Of a stretch of 64,000 bases of DNA, positions 48,704 through 57,993 are shown piece after piece. The position numbers and the translations under genes are program-made. The stretch is from Acidovorax sp. HDW3 (GTDB taxonomy: Bacteria > Pseudomonadota > Gammaproteobacteria > Burkholderiales > Burkholderiaceae_C), in assembly GCF_011303755.1 (NCBI RefSeq), contig NZ_CP049885.1, forward strand, positions 398,001-462,000, read 5' to 3'. Under the pieces are notes generated by a model, which ran no database searches, had not been told where the DNA came from, and saw only the letters and a list, made by a program, of their open reading frames with translations. Every line of letters starts with the position of its first letter. The first letter of the stretch is position 1.

Positions 48704-50158
48704 GTGCTGCTCTTCATGGTGATTGCCTACCTGTTTGTCACCATCGGCATCGGCCTGTGGGCGGCGCGGCGCGTGCAAAGCTCGGCCGACTTTGCCATTG
48801 CCGGGCGCCACCTGCCGATGTACATGATCATCACCACCACCTTTGCCACCTGGTTCGGCTCCGAGATCGTGCTCGGCGTGCCCGCCAAGTTCATCAAGGG
48901 GGGGCTCAATGCCGTGGTGGAAGACCCGTTTGGCGCCGGCATGTGCTTGATCTTGGTCGGCGTTTTTTTTGCCGCCAAGCTCTACCGCATGACGCTTCTC
49001 ACCATCAGCGACTACTACCGCGCGCGCTATGGCCGCAGCGTCGAGGTCATCTGCTCGCTCATCATCATGCTCAGCTACCTGGGCTGGGTGTCGGCGCAGG
49101 TGACGGCGCTGGGGCTGGTGTTCAACCTGCTCTCGGGCGGGCTCATTTCCATTCCCTGGGGCATGGCGATTGGCGTCGGCTCCATCCTCATCTACACCCT
49201 GTGGGGCGGCATGTGGTCGGTGGCGGTGACGGACTTCATCCAGATGATCATCCTGGTGCTGGGCCTGGTGGTGCTGGCGTTCTTTGCCGCCGACATGGCC
49301 GGCGGCGCCGGCAAGGTGATCGACCTGGCTGTGAGCCGCGACATGTTCCGCTTCTGGCCCGAGCCGAGCTGGCACGAGATTGTTTTCTTCTTCGCCGCCG
49401 CCATCACCATGATGCTGGGCTCCATTCCGCAGCAGGACGTGTTCCAGCGCGTGATGTCGGCCAACACCGAGCGCGCGGCCACGCACGGCACCGTCATCGG
49501 CGGCACGGCCTACATCCTGTTTGCCTTCGTGCCCATGTTCCTGGTGGCGAGCGCGCTGCTCATCATGCCCGAGCAGACCCAGGCGCTGCTGGCCGACGAC
49601 CCGCAAAAAGTGCTGCCCACCCTGGTGATGGAGCGTATGCCCGTCATGATGCAGGTGCTGTTCTTCGGCGCGCTGCTCTCGGCCATCAAATCCTGCGCCT
49701 CGGCCACGCTGCTGGCGCCCAGCGTCACGTTTACCGAGAACATCTGGCGCCAGTTCCGCACCGGCTATGTGGGCGACCTGGAGAACCTGCGCATCATGCG
49801 CATCAGCGTGTTCGTGTTTGCCATCGCGGTGCTGGCGTATTCCATCAAGATGGAAGGCACGCCGATTTTTGAGCTGGTTTCCGGCGCTTACCAGGTGCCG
49901 CTGGTGGGCGCCTTCGTGCCGCTGGTGTTTGGCCTGTACTGGAAGCGTGCTACCACCCAGGGGGCGCTGTGCGCTACCGGCCTGGGGATTGGCGTGTGGA
50001 TTGCCTTCATGGCCACGCCGGCGTGGAGCGCCGTCTTTCCGCAGCAACTCGCAGGCTTGCTGGCGGCGCTGGTGGGGATGGTGCTGGGGTCGCTGTTGCC
50101 GCAGTGGGTGGCGCACCGCCCTGAGGGTGCACCGGCACTGGCGCCGGCTGGGCGCTGA
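48704..50158 (+). CDS. Sodium:solute symporter (SSS) family protein
   Basis: Membrane protein of 484 aa with about 13 hydrophobic helices and the SSS fold. FAIAGRHLPMYMIITTTFAT near residue 30 and GSIPQQDVFQRVMSANTERA near 240 are typical of the family. The substrate cannot be read from sequence; proline, pantothenate, urea and choline relatives all share these features. The GTG start at 48704 follows ctaggagtccagc, with GGAG at good spacing. It lies between ubiB and fmdB with no obvious functional link. Confidence 0.87.
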   Translation: MLLFMVIAYLFVTIGIGLWAARRVQSSADFAIAGRHLPMYMIITTTFATWFGSEIVLGVPAKFIKGGLNAVVEDPFGAGMCLILVGVFFAAKLYRMTLLTISDYYRARYGRSVEVICSLIIMLSYLGWVSAQVTALGLVFNLLSGGLISIPWGMAIGVGSILIYTLWGGMWSVAVTDFIQMIILVLGLVVLAFFAADMAGGAGKVIDLAVSRDMFRFWPEPSWHEIVFFFAAAITMMLGSIPQQDVFQRVMSANTERAATHGTVIGGTAYILFAFVPMFLVASALLIMPEQTQALLADDPQKVLPTLVMERMPVMMQVLFFGALLSAIKSCASATLLAPSVTFTENIWRQFRTGYVGDLENLRIMRISVFVFAIAVLAYSIKMEGTPIFELVSGAYQVPLVGAFVPLVFGLYWKRATTQGALCATGLGIGVWIAFMATPAWSAVFPQQLAGLLAALVGMVLGSLLPQWVAHRPEGAPALAPAGR

Positions 50159-50241
50159 GCGGCGCCCTGCATAAAACAGGTGCGAATCTATAATCGAGAG
50201 TTTTTCTGCCTGAGTACCGCTGAGTACCATTTTTCTGCAGT

Positions 50242-50532
50242 ATGCCTATCTACGCGTATAAATGCGGCGCCTGTGGCCATGCCAAGGATGTGCTGCAAAA
50301 AATCTCCGACGCTCCCCTGACCCAATGCCCCGCCTGCGGCGCCGAGGCGTTTGCCAAGCAGCTGACGGCCGCTGGCTTTCAGCTCAAGGGTTCGGGCTGG
50401 TATGTGACCGATTTTCGGGGCGGTAATGCCGCTGCCAGCAGCCCCACCGCAGCGCCTGCGCCCGAGGCCGCACCGGCTGCGGCGCCAGCGGCCTGCGCCG
50501 CCTGCCCAGCGGCAGCCGCCAGCAAGGACTGA
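50242..50532 (+). CDS. FmdB-type zinc ribbon protein
   Basis: Protein of 96 aa. The zinc ribbon MPIYAYKCGACGHAKDVLQK with second pair CPACG near residue 33 forms a CxxC-CxxC site. The tail (about residues 60-96) is Ala/Pro-rich with a terminal CAACPA. FmdB-like proteins are putative regulators without firm function. A TATAAT box at 50189-50194, without a clear -35, precedes it. It is followed 8 bp later by the DUF502 gene. Confidence 0.88.
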   Translation: MPIYAYKCGACGHAKDVLQKISDAPLTQCPACGAEAFAKQLTAAGFQLKGSGWYVTDFRGGNAAASSPTAAPAPEAAPAAAPAACAACPAAAASKD

Positions 50533-50540
50533 GCCCGCCC

Positions 50541-51164
50541 ATGGCTGCCCTGCGCAAATGGTTGTTTACCGGCCTGCTGGTGATCGTGCCCGGCGTGATT
50601 ACGGCCTGGGTGCTCAACTGGATCGTCGGCACCCTCGATCAAACCCTGGCCATCCTGCCCGAGGCCTGGCAGCCCGACCGTCTGCTGGGTTTTCACCTGC
50701 CCGGCTTTGGCGTGCTGCTGACGTTGGCGATCTTGCTCATCGCCGGCGCCCTGACCAGCAATTTCGCCGGGCGCAAGCTCGTGGCCTGGGGCGACGGCTT
50801 GGTCAGCCGCATTCCCGTGGTGCGCTCGATTTATTCCAGCGTCAAGCAGGTATCAGACACGCTGTTTTCCGAAAACGGCAACGCCTTTCGCACGGCGGTG
50901 CTGGTGCAGTGGCCGCGCGAAGGCGTGTGGACCCTGGCCTTCATCACCGGCCAGCCCGGCGGCGAGGTTGCAGCCTATTTACGCGACGAGTACGTCAGCG
51001 TTTACGTGCCGACCACGCCCAACCCCACCGGGGGGTATTTTGTGATTTTGCGCAAGAGCGACTGCATTGAGCTCGAAATGAGCGTGGACGCCGCGCTCAA
51101 ATACATTGTTTCCATGGGAGTGGTGGCGCCGCCTGAGCCTGCAGCGCTTCACAACTCCCGCTAA
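50541..51164 (+). CDS. DUF502 family membrane protein
   Basis: Protein of 207 aa with two N-terminal membrane helices (about residues 8-30 and 52-75) and a soluble DUF502 domain (SRIPVVRSIYSSVKQVSDTL near 90, VPTTPNPTGGYFVILRKSD near 155). Function is unknown. The fmdB-DUF502-aspS order is conserved in betaproteobacteria, suggesting some link with translation or membrane homeostasis that has not been shown. Confidence 0.9.
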   Translation: MAALRKWLFTGLLVIVPGVITAWVLNWIVGTLDQTLAILPEAWQPDRLLGFHLPGFGVLLTLAILLIAGALTSNFAGRKLVAWGDGLVSRIPVVRSIYSSVKQVSDTLFSENGNAFRTAVLVQWPREGVWTLAFITGQPGGEVAAYLRDEYVSVYVPTTPNPTGGYFVILRKSDCIELEMSVDAALKYIVSMGVVAPPEPAALHNSR

Positions 51165-51203
51165 CCCACATCGCGCCCCACGAGGGCGCAGGAAGAATCC
51201 ACC

Positions 51204-53003
51204 ATGGCCATGCGCTCTGAATACTGCGGTCTCGTGACCGAAGCCCTGATGGGCCAAACCGTCACCCTGTGCGGCTGGGTGAACCGCCGCCGCGATCACG
51301 GCGGTGTGATCTTCATCGACCTGCGCGACCGCGAAGGCTATGTGCAGGTGGTGTGCGATCCCGACCGCGCCGAGATGTTCAAGGTGGCCGAAGACGTGCG
51401 CGGCGAGTTCTGCGTGCAAGTCAAGGGCCTGGTGCGCGCCCGCCCCGCCGGCACCACCAACGACAAGCTCAAGAGCGGCCAGATCGAAGTGCTGTGCCAC
51501 GAACTGACGGTACTCAACGCTTCCGTCACGCCCCCGTTCCAGATGGACGACGACAACCTGTCGGAAACCACGCGCCTGACGCACCGCGTCATGGACCTGC
51601 GCCGCCCGGCCATGCAGCGCAACATGATGCTGCGCTACAAGACGGCCATCCAGGTGCGCAACTTCCTGGACAAAGAAGGTTTCATCGACATCGAAACCCC
51701 CATGCTCGGCAAGAGCACGCCCGAAGGCGCGCGTGACTACCTCGTGCCCTCGCGTGTCCACGACGGCCAGTTCTTCGCCCTGCCGCAGTCGCCCCAGCTC
51801 TACAAGCAAATGCTGATGGTGGCCGGCTACGACCGCTACTACCAGATCACCAAGTGCTTCCGCGACGAAGACCTGCGTGCCGACCGCCAGCCCGAGTTCA
51901 CGCAGATCGACTGCGAGACCTCCTTCCTGAACGAGGAAGAAATCCGCGCCATCTTCCAGCGCATGATCAAAGAGGTGTTCCAAACCCAGCTGAACGTGGA
52001 CCTGGGCGAGTTCCCCACCATGACCTACGCTGAGGCCGCGCACCGCTTTGGCTCCGACAAGCCCGACCTGCGCGTCAAGCTCGAATTCACCGAGTTGACG
52101 GATGTGATGGCCGATGTGGACTTCAAGGTGTTCTCCACCCCCGCCACCACCAAGGGCGGGCGCGTGGTGGCACTGCGCGTGCCTGGCGGCGCGCAGATCA
52201 GCCGGGGCGAGATCGACCAGTACACCGAGTTCGTCAAAATCTACGGCGCCAAGGGCCTGGCCTGGATCAAGGTCAACGAAGTGGCCAAGGGGCGCGACGG
52301 TTTGCAATCGCCCATCGTGAAGAACATCCACGACGCCGCGCTGACCAAAATCCTGCAGCGCACCGGCGCGCAGGACGGCGACATCCTGTTCTTCGGTGCC
52401 GACAAGCTCAAGATCGTGAACGACAGCATGGGCGCGCTGCGCCTGAAGATCGGCCACAGCGAATTTGGTAAGGCAAACGGCCTGTTTGATAACCGCTGGG
52501 CGCCGCTGTGGGTGGTGGACTTCCCCATGTTCGAGCACGACGAGGAAGACAACCGCTGGGTGGCCGTGCACCACCCCTTCACGTCCCCGAAGGACGGCCA
52601 CGAAGACCTCATGGACACCGACCCCGGCCAATGCATCGCCAAGGCCTACGACATGGTCTTGAACGGCTGGGAGCTGGGCGGCGGCTCGGTGCGTATCCAC
52701 CGCGCCGACGTGCAGGCCAAGGTGTTTGCTGCGCTCAACATCACGCCCGAAGACCAGCGCGCCAAGTTCGGCTACCTGCTCGACGCCCTGCAGTACGGCG
52801 CGCCCCCGCACGGCGGCCTGGCGTTTGGCCTGGATCGCCTCATCACCCTGATGACCGGCGCCGAATCCATCCGCGACGTGATCGCCTTCCCCAAGACCCA
52901 GCGCGCCCAGGACCTGCTGACCATGGCCCCCAGCCCGGTCGATGAAAAGCAGCTGCGCGAGCTGCACATCCGCCTGCGCAACCCGGGGGCTGCGGCGCAG
53001 TAA
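51204..53003 (+). CDS. aspS: Aspartyl-tRNA synthetase
   Basis: Class II synthetase of 599 aa. The N-terminal OB fold binds the anticodon ([20 protein letters not shown] near residue 15). Motif 2 is [18 protein letters not shown] near 218, the bacterial GAD insertion spans about 280-420, and motif 3 is [13 protein letters not shown] near 540. Whether it also charges tRNA-Asn cannot be decided from the window. The ATG at 51204 is used; an in-frame ATG at 51210 is an alternative. Confidence 0.97.
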   Translation: MAMRSEYCGLVTEALMGQTVTLCGWVNRRRDHGGVIFIDLRDREGYVQVVCDPDRAEMFKVAEDVRGEFCVQVKGLVRARPAGTTNDKLKSGQIEVLCHELTVLNASVTPPFQMDDDNLSETTRLTHRVMDLRRPAMQRNMMLRYKTAIQVRNFLDKEGFIDIETPMLGKSTPEGARDYLVPSRVHDGQFFALPQSPQLYKQMLMVAGYDRYYQITKCFRDEDLRADRQPEFTQIDCETSFLNEEEIRAIFQRMIKEVFQTQLNVDLGEFPTMTYAEAAHRFGSDKPDLRVKLEFTELTDVMADVDFKVFSTPATTKGGRVVALRVPGGAQISRGEIDQYTEFVKIYGAKGLAWIKVNEVAKGRDGLQSPIVKNIHDAALTKILQRTGAQDGDILFFGADKLKIVNDSMGALRLKIGHSEFGKANGLFDNRWAPLWVVDFPMFEHDEEDNRWVAVHHPFTSPKDGHEDLMDTDPGQCIAKAYDMVLNGWELGGGSVRIHRADVQAKVFAALNITPEDQRAKFGYLLDALQYGAPPHGGLAFGLDRLITLMTGAESIRDVIAFPKTQRAQDLLTMAPSPVDEKQLRELHIRLRNPGAAAQ

Positions 53004-53040
53004 ACCGCGCCCATTCGGGGGCACAATCCCCAGGCCACAA

Positions 53041-53074
53041 CGCCAGGACGCTTCGGTGTCCTGGCGTTTTTTTT
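53041..53074 (+). terminator. Rho-independent terminator after aspS
   Basis: The stem cgccaggac/gtcctggcg around gcttcggt is followed by eight T. It lies 38 bp after the aspS stop and is the strongest terminator in the window. Confidence 0.9.
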
Positions 53075-53122
53075 GGGGGGTGCTGCCTACAATCGTCGGT
53101 GCCATCCCCTGCAGTAATCCCC

Positions 53123-53890
53123 ATGACCGCCTCCAGCCCCGATACCCAATTCCTGCTGCACGGCGGCCTGCTGCGCGTGGCCACCTACAACATCCACAAA
53201 GGCGTTCTTGGCCTGGGGCCAGCGCGGCGGCTGGAAATTCACAACCTTGGCCTGGCGGTGGAGCAGCTCGATGCCGACATCGTCTGCCTGCAGGAAGTGC
53301 GGCGCCTGAACCGGCGCGAGCAAGATTATTTTGAGCGTTGGCCCGCCGTGCCGCAGGCCGAATACCTGGCGCCGCTGGGCTACGAATCGGTGTACCGCAC
53401 CAACGCCTACACGCGCCACGGCGAGCACGGCAACGCGCTGCTCACACGCTGGCCGGTGCTGGGGCACCAGCACGAGGACATCTCCGACCACCGCTTCGAG
53501 CAGCGCGGCCTGCTGCATGTCGAGGTGCTGTTCCAGGGGCGGCCGGTGCACGTCATCGTCGTGCACCTGGGGCTCATTCCGGGCAGCCGCGTGCGCCAGG
53601 CGGCGCAGCTGCAGCGCTTTATCGAACGCGAGGTGCCCAGCGGCGCACCGCTGATCGTCGCCGGGGACTTCAACGACTGGGGCTCGCGCCTGCAGCGCCT
53701 GCTGCGCGGCTACGGCCTGCATGAATACGACGAAGTGCGCGCGCCCACCTACCCGGCGCGTCTGCCGCTGGCGCAGCTCGACCATGTGTACGTGCGCGGC
53801 CTGACGCCCGTGGGGCTGCAGGTGCCGCAGGGGCGCATCTGGTGGCGCATGTCGGACCACCTGCCGCTGATTGCCGAATTCCATTGGTAA
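53123..53890 (+). CDS. Endonuclease/exonuclease/phosphatase (EEP) family hydrolase
   Basis: Protein of 255 aa with the EEP fold: VATYNIHKGVLG near residue 16, CLQEVRRLNRREQDYF near 54, the metal and catalytic residues in VVHLGLIPGSR near 148, AGDFNDWGSRL near 181, and SDHLPLIAEF at the end. Substrates in the family include phosphodiesters, phospholipids and nucleic acids. The ATG at 53123 is chosen; a GTG at 53099 would add eight residues. It precedes the cardiolipin synthase gene, a conserved pair, so a role in phospholipid metabolism is plausible. Confidence 0.87.
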   Translation: MTASSPDTQFLLHGGLLRVATYNIHKGVLGLGPARRLEIHNLGLAVEQLDADIVCLQEVRRLNRREQDYFERWPAVPQAEYLAPLGYESVYRTNAYTRHGEHGNALLTRWPVLGHQHEDISDHRFEQRGLLHVEVLFQGRPVHVIVVHLGLIPGSRVRQAAQLQRFIEREVPSGAPLIVAGDFNDWGSRLQRLLRGYGLHEYDEVRAPTYPARLPLAQLDHVYVRGLTPVGLQVPQGRIWWRMSDHLPLIAEFHW

Positions 53891-53900
53891 GCTCAGGCCG

Positions 53901-55109
53901 GTGAAATCCGCCGCCCCCACGTTCTCGCTTGCCCATGGCGTCCAGCTCTTGCAGGGCGGGGTGCAGCTGTTTCCGGCCCTGGTGCAGGCCATTGACGGCG
54001 CGCGCCGCAGTGTGCACCTGGAAACCTATATTTTTGACACCACCGGCGCTGGCGGCGACGTGGCGCTGGCGCTGGTGCGCGCTGCCGAGCGGGGCGTGAG
54101 CACGCGCCTGGTGGTCGATGGCGTGGGCACCGGGCGCCTGCCTTCGCCTTGGTTCGAGCGCCTGCAGGCCGCCGGGGTGCAGCTGCGCGTGTATTCGCCC
54201 CTGGGGCCGCTGGGGCTGCTGCTGCCCATGCGCTGGCGGCGCCTGCACCGCAAGCTGTGCGTGGTCGATGGCCAGGTGCTGTTTTGCGGCGGCATCAACA
54301 TCCTGGACGACTACCACGACCCGAACTTCGGCCCCCTGGCGGCGCCGCGCTTTGACTTTGCCGTGCGCGCCCAGGGGCCCCTGGTGGGCCAGGCGCAAAG
54401 CGCCATGGAGCAGCTGTGGTGGCGGATGCAGGCCGTGCACGACATGCGCCAGCACCACCTGCCCGAGGCCGTGCACGCGCTGCGCGAGGCCGGCGTGGGC
54501 GCCGGCGTGGGCCCTGGCGGTGCGATGCGGGCGGCGCTGCTGCTGCGCGACAACCTGCGCCACCGCAGCCGCATCGAGCGTGCCTACCGCCGCGCCATCG
54601 CCCGCGCCCGGCATGAAATCATCATTGCCAACGCCTACTTTCTGCCCGGCGGCAAGCTGCGGCGCGCGCTCATCCTGGCCGCACGCCGGGGCGTGCGGGT
54701 GCAGTTGCTGCTGCAGGGGCGCTACGAATACTTCATGCAGTACCACGCGGCGCGCCCGGTATACGGTGCACTCCTGGGCGCGGGGGTGGAAATTTATGAG
54801 TACGCGCCGAGCTTTCTGCACGCCAAGGTGGCCGTCATCGACGCCCAGGCGCGCCGCCCCTGGGCCACGGTCGGCTCGTCCAACCTTGACCCCTTGAGCC
54901 TGCTGCTCGCGCGCGAGGCCAACGTCGTGGTGCGCGACCGGGCCTTTGCCGCCGAGCTGCGCGCGCGCCTGTGCCAGGCCATGGCGCAGGCCGGGCAGCG
55001 GGTCGAGCCCGAGGTGTTTGCGCAGCGCCCATGGCGTGAGCGGGTGCTCGACCGCATCGCCTACGCGCTCATGCGCAGCGCCTTGTGGGTGACGGGGAAT
55101 CGCTATTAA
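53901..55109 (+). CDS. clsB: Cardiolipin synthase B-type phospholipase D protein
   Basis: Protein of 402 aa with two HKD motifs: HRKLCVVDGQVLFCGGINI near residue 117 and HAKVAVIDAQ near 307, followed by GSSNLDPLSL. Such enzymes condense phospholipids to cardiolipin. There is no N-terminal membrane hairpin, which fits ClsB rather than ClsA. The GTG at 53901 lies 10 bp after the stop of the EEP gene; an in-frame TTG inside that gene is less likely. A repeat element begins at its stop codon. Confidence 0.87.
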   Translation: MKSAAPTFSLAHGVQLLQGGVQLFPALVQAIDGARRSVHLETYIFDTTGAGGDVALALVRAAERGVSTRLVVDGVGTGRLPSPWFERLQAAGVQLRVYSPLGPLGLLLPMRWRRLHRKLCVVDGQVLFCGGINILDDYHDPNFGPLAAPRFDFAVRAQGPLVGQAQSAMEQLWWRMQAVHDMRQHHLPEAVHALREAGVGAGVGPGGAMRAALLLRDNLRHRSRIERAYRRAIARARHEIIIANAYFLPGGKLRRALILAARRGVRVQLLLQGRYEYFMQYHAARPVYGALLGAGVEIYEYAPSFLHAKVAVIDAQARRPWATVGSSNLDPLSLLLAREANVVVRDRAFAAELRARLCQAMAQAGQRVEPEVFAQRPWRERVLDRIAYALMRSALWVTGNRY

Positions 55110-55180
55110 TAATCGCTATTAAATTGCTAGCTACTCACGCTTGGTGGATAAGCGCTGGAGCCTGAAAACCCTCTCAAAAA
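55107..55180 (+). repeat. Two-hairpin dispersed repeat, copy 10
   Basis: Forward copy spanning the clsB stop and the folE leader: taataatcgctattaaattg, then ctagctactcacgcttggtg, gataagcgctggagcc and ctctcaaaaacgg. The first stem is partly duplicated (cgctattaataatcgctatt from 55100), suggesting slippage at the left edge. Confidence 0.85.
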
Positions 55181-55211
55181 CGGCAGCTTCAATCGCTGTT
55201 ACCATGCGCGC

Positions 55212-55934
55212 ATGAACCGATCTGCTGCCGACCTTCCCCTCGATCCCGCCGATGTCGGCGTGCCCGTCTCCGTCAAGATCCGCGAACGGCTCATGGCGGC
55301 CCGCCAGCGTTTCAACGCCAACGACAACATCGCCGACTTCATCGAGCCCGGGGAGCTCGGGCAGCTGCTCGACGAGGTCGAAGTTAAGATGCAGGCCGTG
55401 CTCGACAGCATGGTGATCGACACCGCTGGCGACCACAACACGCACAACACCGCGCGCCGCGTGGCCAAGATGTACCTGCAGGAAGTCTTCAAGGGCCGCT
55501 ACGTGCCGGCGCCGGCAATCACCGAATTCCCCAACGCCGAGCACCTCAACGAGCTCATGATCGTCGGCCCCATCACCGTGCGCAGCGCCTGCAGCCACCA
55601 CCTGTGCCCGGTCATCGGCAAAATCTGGATCGGCGTGCTGCCCAACAAGAACACCAACGTCATCGGCCTGTCGAAGTACGCGCGCCTGGTCGATTGGGTC
55701 ATGGGCCGGCCCCAAATCCAGGAAGAAGCCGTGGTGCAGCTCGCTGACCTCATCATGCAAAAAACCCAGCCCGACGGCCTGGCCGTGGTCATGGAGGCGA
55801 GCCACTTTTGCATGTCCTGGCGCGGCGTGCGCGAGATGGACAGCAAGATGCTCAACTCCGTCATGCGCGGCGCCTTCCTCAAGGACGCCACGCTGCGGCG
55901 CGAATTCCTCGCCCTCATCCCCGGGCGCCACTGA
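55212..55934 (+). CDS. folE: GTP cyclohydrolase I
   Basis: Protein of 240 aa that makes dihydroneopterin triphosphate for folate. Zinc ligands lie in SACSHHLCPV near residue 127 and in CMSWRGVRE near 198. HNTARRVAKMYLQEVF near 78 and QEEAVVQLADLI near 171 are family signatures. The 25-residue N-terminal extension is variable. It is followed 2 bp later by the EamA gene. Confidence 0.96.
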   Translation: MNRSAADLPLDPADVGVPVSVKIRERLMAARQRFNANDNIADFIEPGELGQLLDEVEVKMQAVLDSMVIDTAGDHNTHNTARRVAKMYLQEVFKGRYVPAPAITEFPNAEHLNELMIVGPITVRSACSHHLCPVIGKIWIGVLPNKNTNVIGLSKYARLVDWVMGRPQIQEEAVVQLADLIMQKTQPDGLAVVMEASHFCMSWRGVREMDSKMLNSVMRGAFLKDATLRREFLALIPGRH

Positions 55935-55936
55935 GC

Positions 55937-56824
55937 TTGGCGCCCCAGGCTTTTGCCCTCATCCTGCTCGCCGGCCTGATCCACGCCCTGTGGAACATCG
56001 TTGCCAAGAAGGCCGGTGGCGACGCGCGCTTCGCCTTCTTCACCTCGGCCCTGATGGCGCTGCTGTGGGCGCCACTGGGCTGGTGGCTCGGGCGCAGCGC
56101 GCTGCCGCAGTGGGGTGCGCAGGAGTGGGTGGTGGTTGCCGTCAGCGGCCTGCTGCACGTGCTGTATTACGTGATTTTGCTGCGCGGCTACCGCCGGGCG
56201 GACCTGACCGTGGTCTACCCGCTCGCGCGCGGCACCGGGCCGCTGCTGTCCTCGCTGGTGGCGATTGCGCTGCTGGGCGAGCGCCCGGGCTGGCTCGGTG
56301 GCCTGGGCATCGTGGCGGTGGTCGGCGGCGTGTTTTTGATTGCTGGCGGCCCGGCCCTGTGGCGCAGCGCCCACAGTCAGGCGGCGGCGCAGCAGCAGCG
56401 CCTGCACGCGGGCCTGCGCTACGGCCTGCTGACCGGCGCCTTCATCGCCGCCTACACCGTGGTCGATGGCTACGCCGTCAAGTGGCTGCTGCTCTCGCCC
56501 ATTTTGGTGGACTACGTGGGCAATTTCGTGCGCCTGGCGCTGTTGGCTCCGGTCGTGCTGCGCGACCTGCCGGCGGCGCGCGCTTTGTGGCGCGTGCAGT
56601 GGCGCGCGGCGCTGGTGGTGGCGGCGTTCAGCCCCATCGCCTACGTGCTGGTGCTGTTTGCCATGCGCCAGGCGCCGCTGTCGCTGGTGGCGCCGGCACG
56701 TGAGGTGTCGATGCTGTTCGCCGCCCTGATCGGCGGCCACCTGCTGGGCGAGGGCGCGCGCCTGGCCCGCCTGGGCGGGGCGCTGCTGATTGCCGCCGGC
56801 GTGGCGGCGCTGGCGCTGGGCTAG
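55937..56824 (+). CDS. EamA/DMT family transporter
   Basis: Membrane protein of 295 aa with ten predicted helices in two EamA repeats (about residues 5-135 and 155-290). AGLIHALWNIVAKKAG near 13 and FAMRQAPLSLVAPAREVSML near 243 are typical. The substrate is unknown. The TTG start at 55937 is the first candidate after the folE stop and puts helix 1 at the usual distance; upstream codons lie inside folE. Confidence 0.82.
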   Translation: MAPQAFALILLAGLIHALWNIVAKKAGGDARFAFFTSALMALLWAPLGWWLGRSALPQWGAQEWVVVAVSGLLHVLYYVILLRGYRRADLTVVYPLARGTGPLLSSLVAIALLGERPGWLGGLGIVAVVGGVFLIAGGPALWRSAHSQAAAQQQRLHAGLRYGLLTGAFIAAYTVVDGYAVKWLLLSPILVDYVGNFVRLALLAPVVLRDLPAARALWRVQWRAALVVAAFSPIAYVLVLFAMRQAPLSLVAPAREVSMLFAALIGGHLLGEGARLARLGGALLIAAGVAALALG

Positions 56825-56825
56825 C

Positions 56826-57086
56826 ATGGCGGCCATGCTCCGTCGCCAATCCCTCTCCCGCCGGTGGGCCGCTGCCGTAGCCGCTGCGCTGGGCCTTCTG
56901 GGCCTGCTTGGCGCCCAGCTGGCCCTGGCCGCCCCTGCGCTCTGGTACTACTGGCGCAGCACCATCGACAACGCCCGCGTCTGCGCCCAGACCTCGCCCG
57001 GCTCCGGCTGGGTGCAAGACAGCGGCCCCTTCGACGGCCCCGGCTGCCAGCCGCGCCCGCGAGTTTTCATCCTGCCCAGCCGCTGA
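56826..57086 (+). CDS. Small secreted protein, function unknown
   Basis: Protein of 86 aa. Residues about 10-38 (SRRWAAAVAAALGLLGLLGA and following) form a signal peptide or anchor, leaving a short mature part with WYYWRSTIDNARVCAQ and two Cys (about residues 53 and 70) that could form a disulfide. I do not recognise the family. The ATG at 56826 lies 1 bp after the EamA stop; a second ATG at 56835 is possible. Position in a tightly spaced series supports a real gene. Confidence 0.6.
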   Translation: MAAMLRRQSLSRRWAAAVAAALGLLGLLGAQLALAAPALWYYWRSTIDNARVCAQTSPGSGWVQDSGPFDGPGCQPRPRVFILPSR

Positions 57087-57104
57087 ACCGCACCCCTGCC
57101 AGCC

Positions 57105-57749
57105 ATGCCCAGCCTTGATGTCTTGATCGCTTTTTTTGGTATTTCTGCCCTGCTGGCCCTCACGCCGGGGCCGGACAACCTGTTCGTGCTGCTGCAGTCG
57201 GCGCAGCACGGCTGGCGCACCGGGCTGTGCGTGGTGCTCGGGCTGTGCCTGGGGCTGGTGGTGCACACCAGTGCCGTGGCCCTGGGGCTGGCAGCGCTGC
57301 TGGCGGCGTCGAGCCTGGCTTTTACCCTGCTCAAACTCGTGGGCGCGGCCTACCTGGCGTACCTGGCCTGGCAGGCGCTGCGTGCGCCCGCCGCCGTCGC
57401 CAGCGCCGGCCCGGCTGCAGCGCCGTCAGGCCGGCCTGCCGCAGGCGCGCTGCGCATGGTGGGGCGGGGCGTGCTCATGAACCTGAGCAACCCCAAGGTG
57501 CTGATTTTCTTCCTCGCCTTCCTGCCCCAGTTCGCCGACCCGGCGCGCGCCAGCGTGGCGCCGCAAATCCTGCTGCTGGGGCTGGTGTTCATGCTCGCCA
57601 CGCTGTTGGTGTTCGGCGTCATCGCCCTGTTTTCGGGGCATTTTGGCGCCCTGCTGCAACGCTCGGCCCGCGCCCAGCAGTGGCTGCAGCGCACGGCGGG
57701 GCTGGTCTTTCTGGGGCTGGCGCTGCGGCTGGCGACGAGCGCCCGTTAG
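57105..57749 (+). CDS. LysE/RhtB family amino-acid exporter
   Basis: Membrane protein of 214 aa with about six helices. The family signature TPGPDNLFVLLQSAQHGWRT near residue 21 and LMNLSNPKVLIFFLAFLPQF near 124 are clear. Relatives export lysine, homoserine, threonine or leucine; the substrate here is unknown. Its stop codon TAG (57747-57749) coincides with the terminal repeat of a MITE-like element, so the original 3' end may have been changed by insertion. Confidence 0.9.
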   Translation: MPSLDVLIAFFGISALLALTPGPDNLFVLLQSAQHGWRTGLCVVLGLCLGLVVHTSAVALGLAALLAASSLAFTLLKLVGAAYLAYLAWQALRAPAAVASAGPAAAPSGRPAAGALRMVGRGVLMNLSNPKVLIFFLAFLPQFADPARASVAPQILLLGLVFMLATLLVFGVIALFSGHFGALLQRSARAQQWLQRTAGLVFLGLALRLATSAR

Positions 57750-57934
57750 GAGCCTGTCGGACTTGGAAATCGTCGGCTGCAAATCGACCGCAGCGGCCAA
57801 TTTTTGGCTTCGCCACTCTTCGAGAACACCGTCTTTTTGCCCAATAGCTCGGCTATTGGGCTGCAAATCCGGCAAAAACTGGTCTCGCTGGGGCCGATTT
57901 TCGCTTTCGACGCTCCAAGCCCGACAGGCTCCTA
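57747..57934. mobile_element. 188-bp MITE-like element
   Basis: The ends are 21-base inverted repeats with a single mismatch (taggagcctgtcgg... at 57747 and the complement ending ...ctccta at 57934). Imperfect pairing continues inward through cgtcg and aaatcg/cgattt. A central hairpin gcccaatagc(tc)ggctattgggc lies at about 57840-57861. There is no coding capacity. The outermost TA at both ends could be a target duplication. It overlaps the lysE stop and touches repeat copy 11. Confidence 0.8.
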
Positions 57935-57993
57935 GCTATATTTTTAATAGCTGCTTGCGCTTGATGGGATTGGGTTAGAGGCTTTTTGGGCTT
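57935..57993 (+). repeat. Two-hairpin dispersed repeat, copy 11
   Basis: Forward copy directly after the MITE-like element: gctatatttttaatagctgc, then ttgcgcttgatgggattggg and ttagaggctttttggg. The second half of the palindrome is lost. It reaches the 3' end of the solute-binding protein gene on the minus strand. Confidence 0.8.

Noticed and set aside
53004-53122. A missing nudB gene between aspS and the EEP-family gene
   Set aside because: nudB is often located near aspS in related bacteria, but the spacer contains only a terminator and is too short for a gene. Absence from this position says nothing about the rest of the genome.
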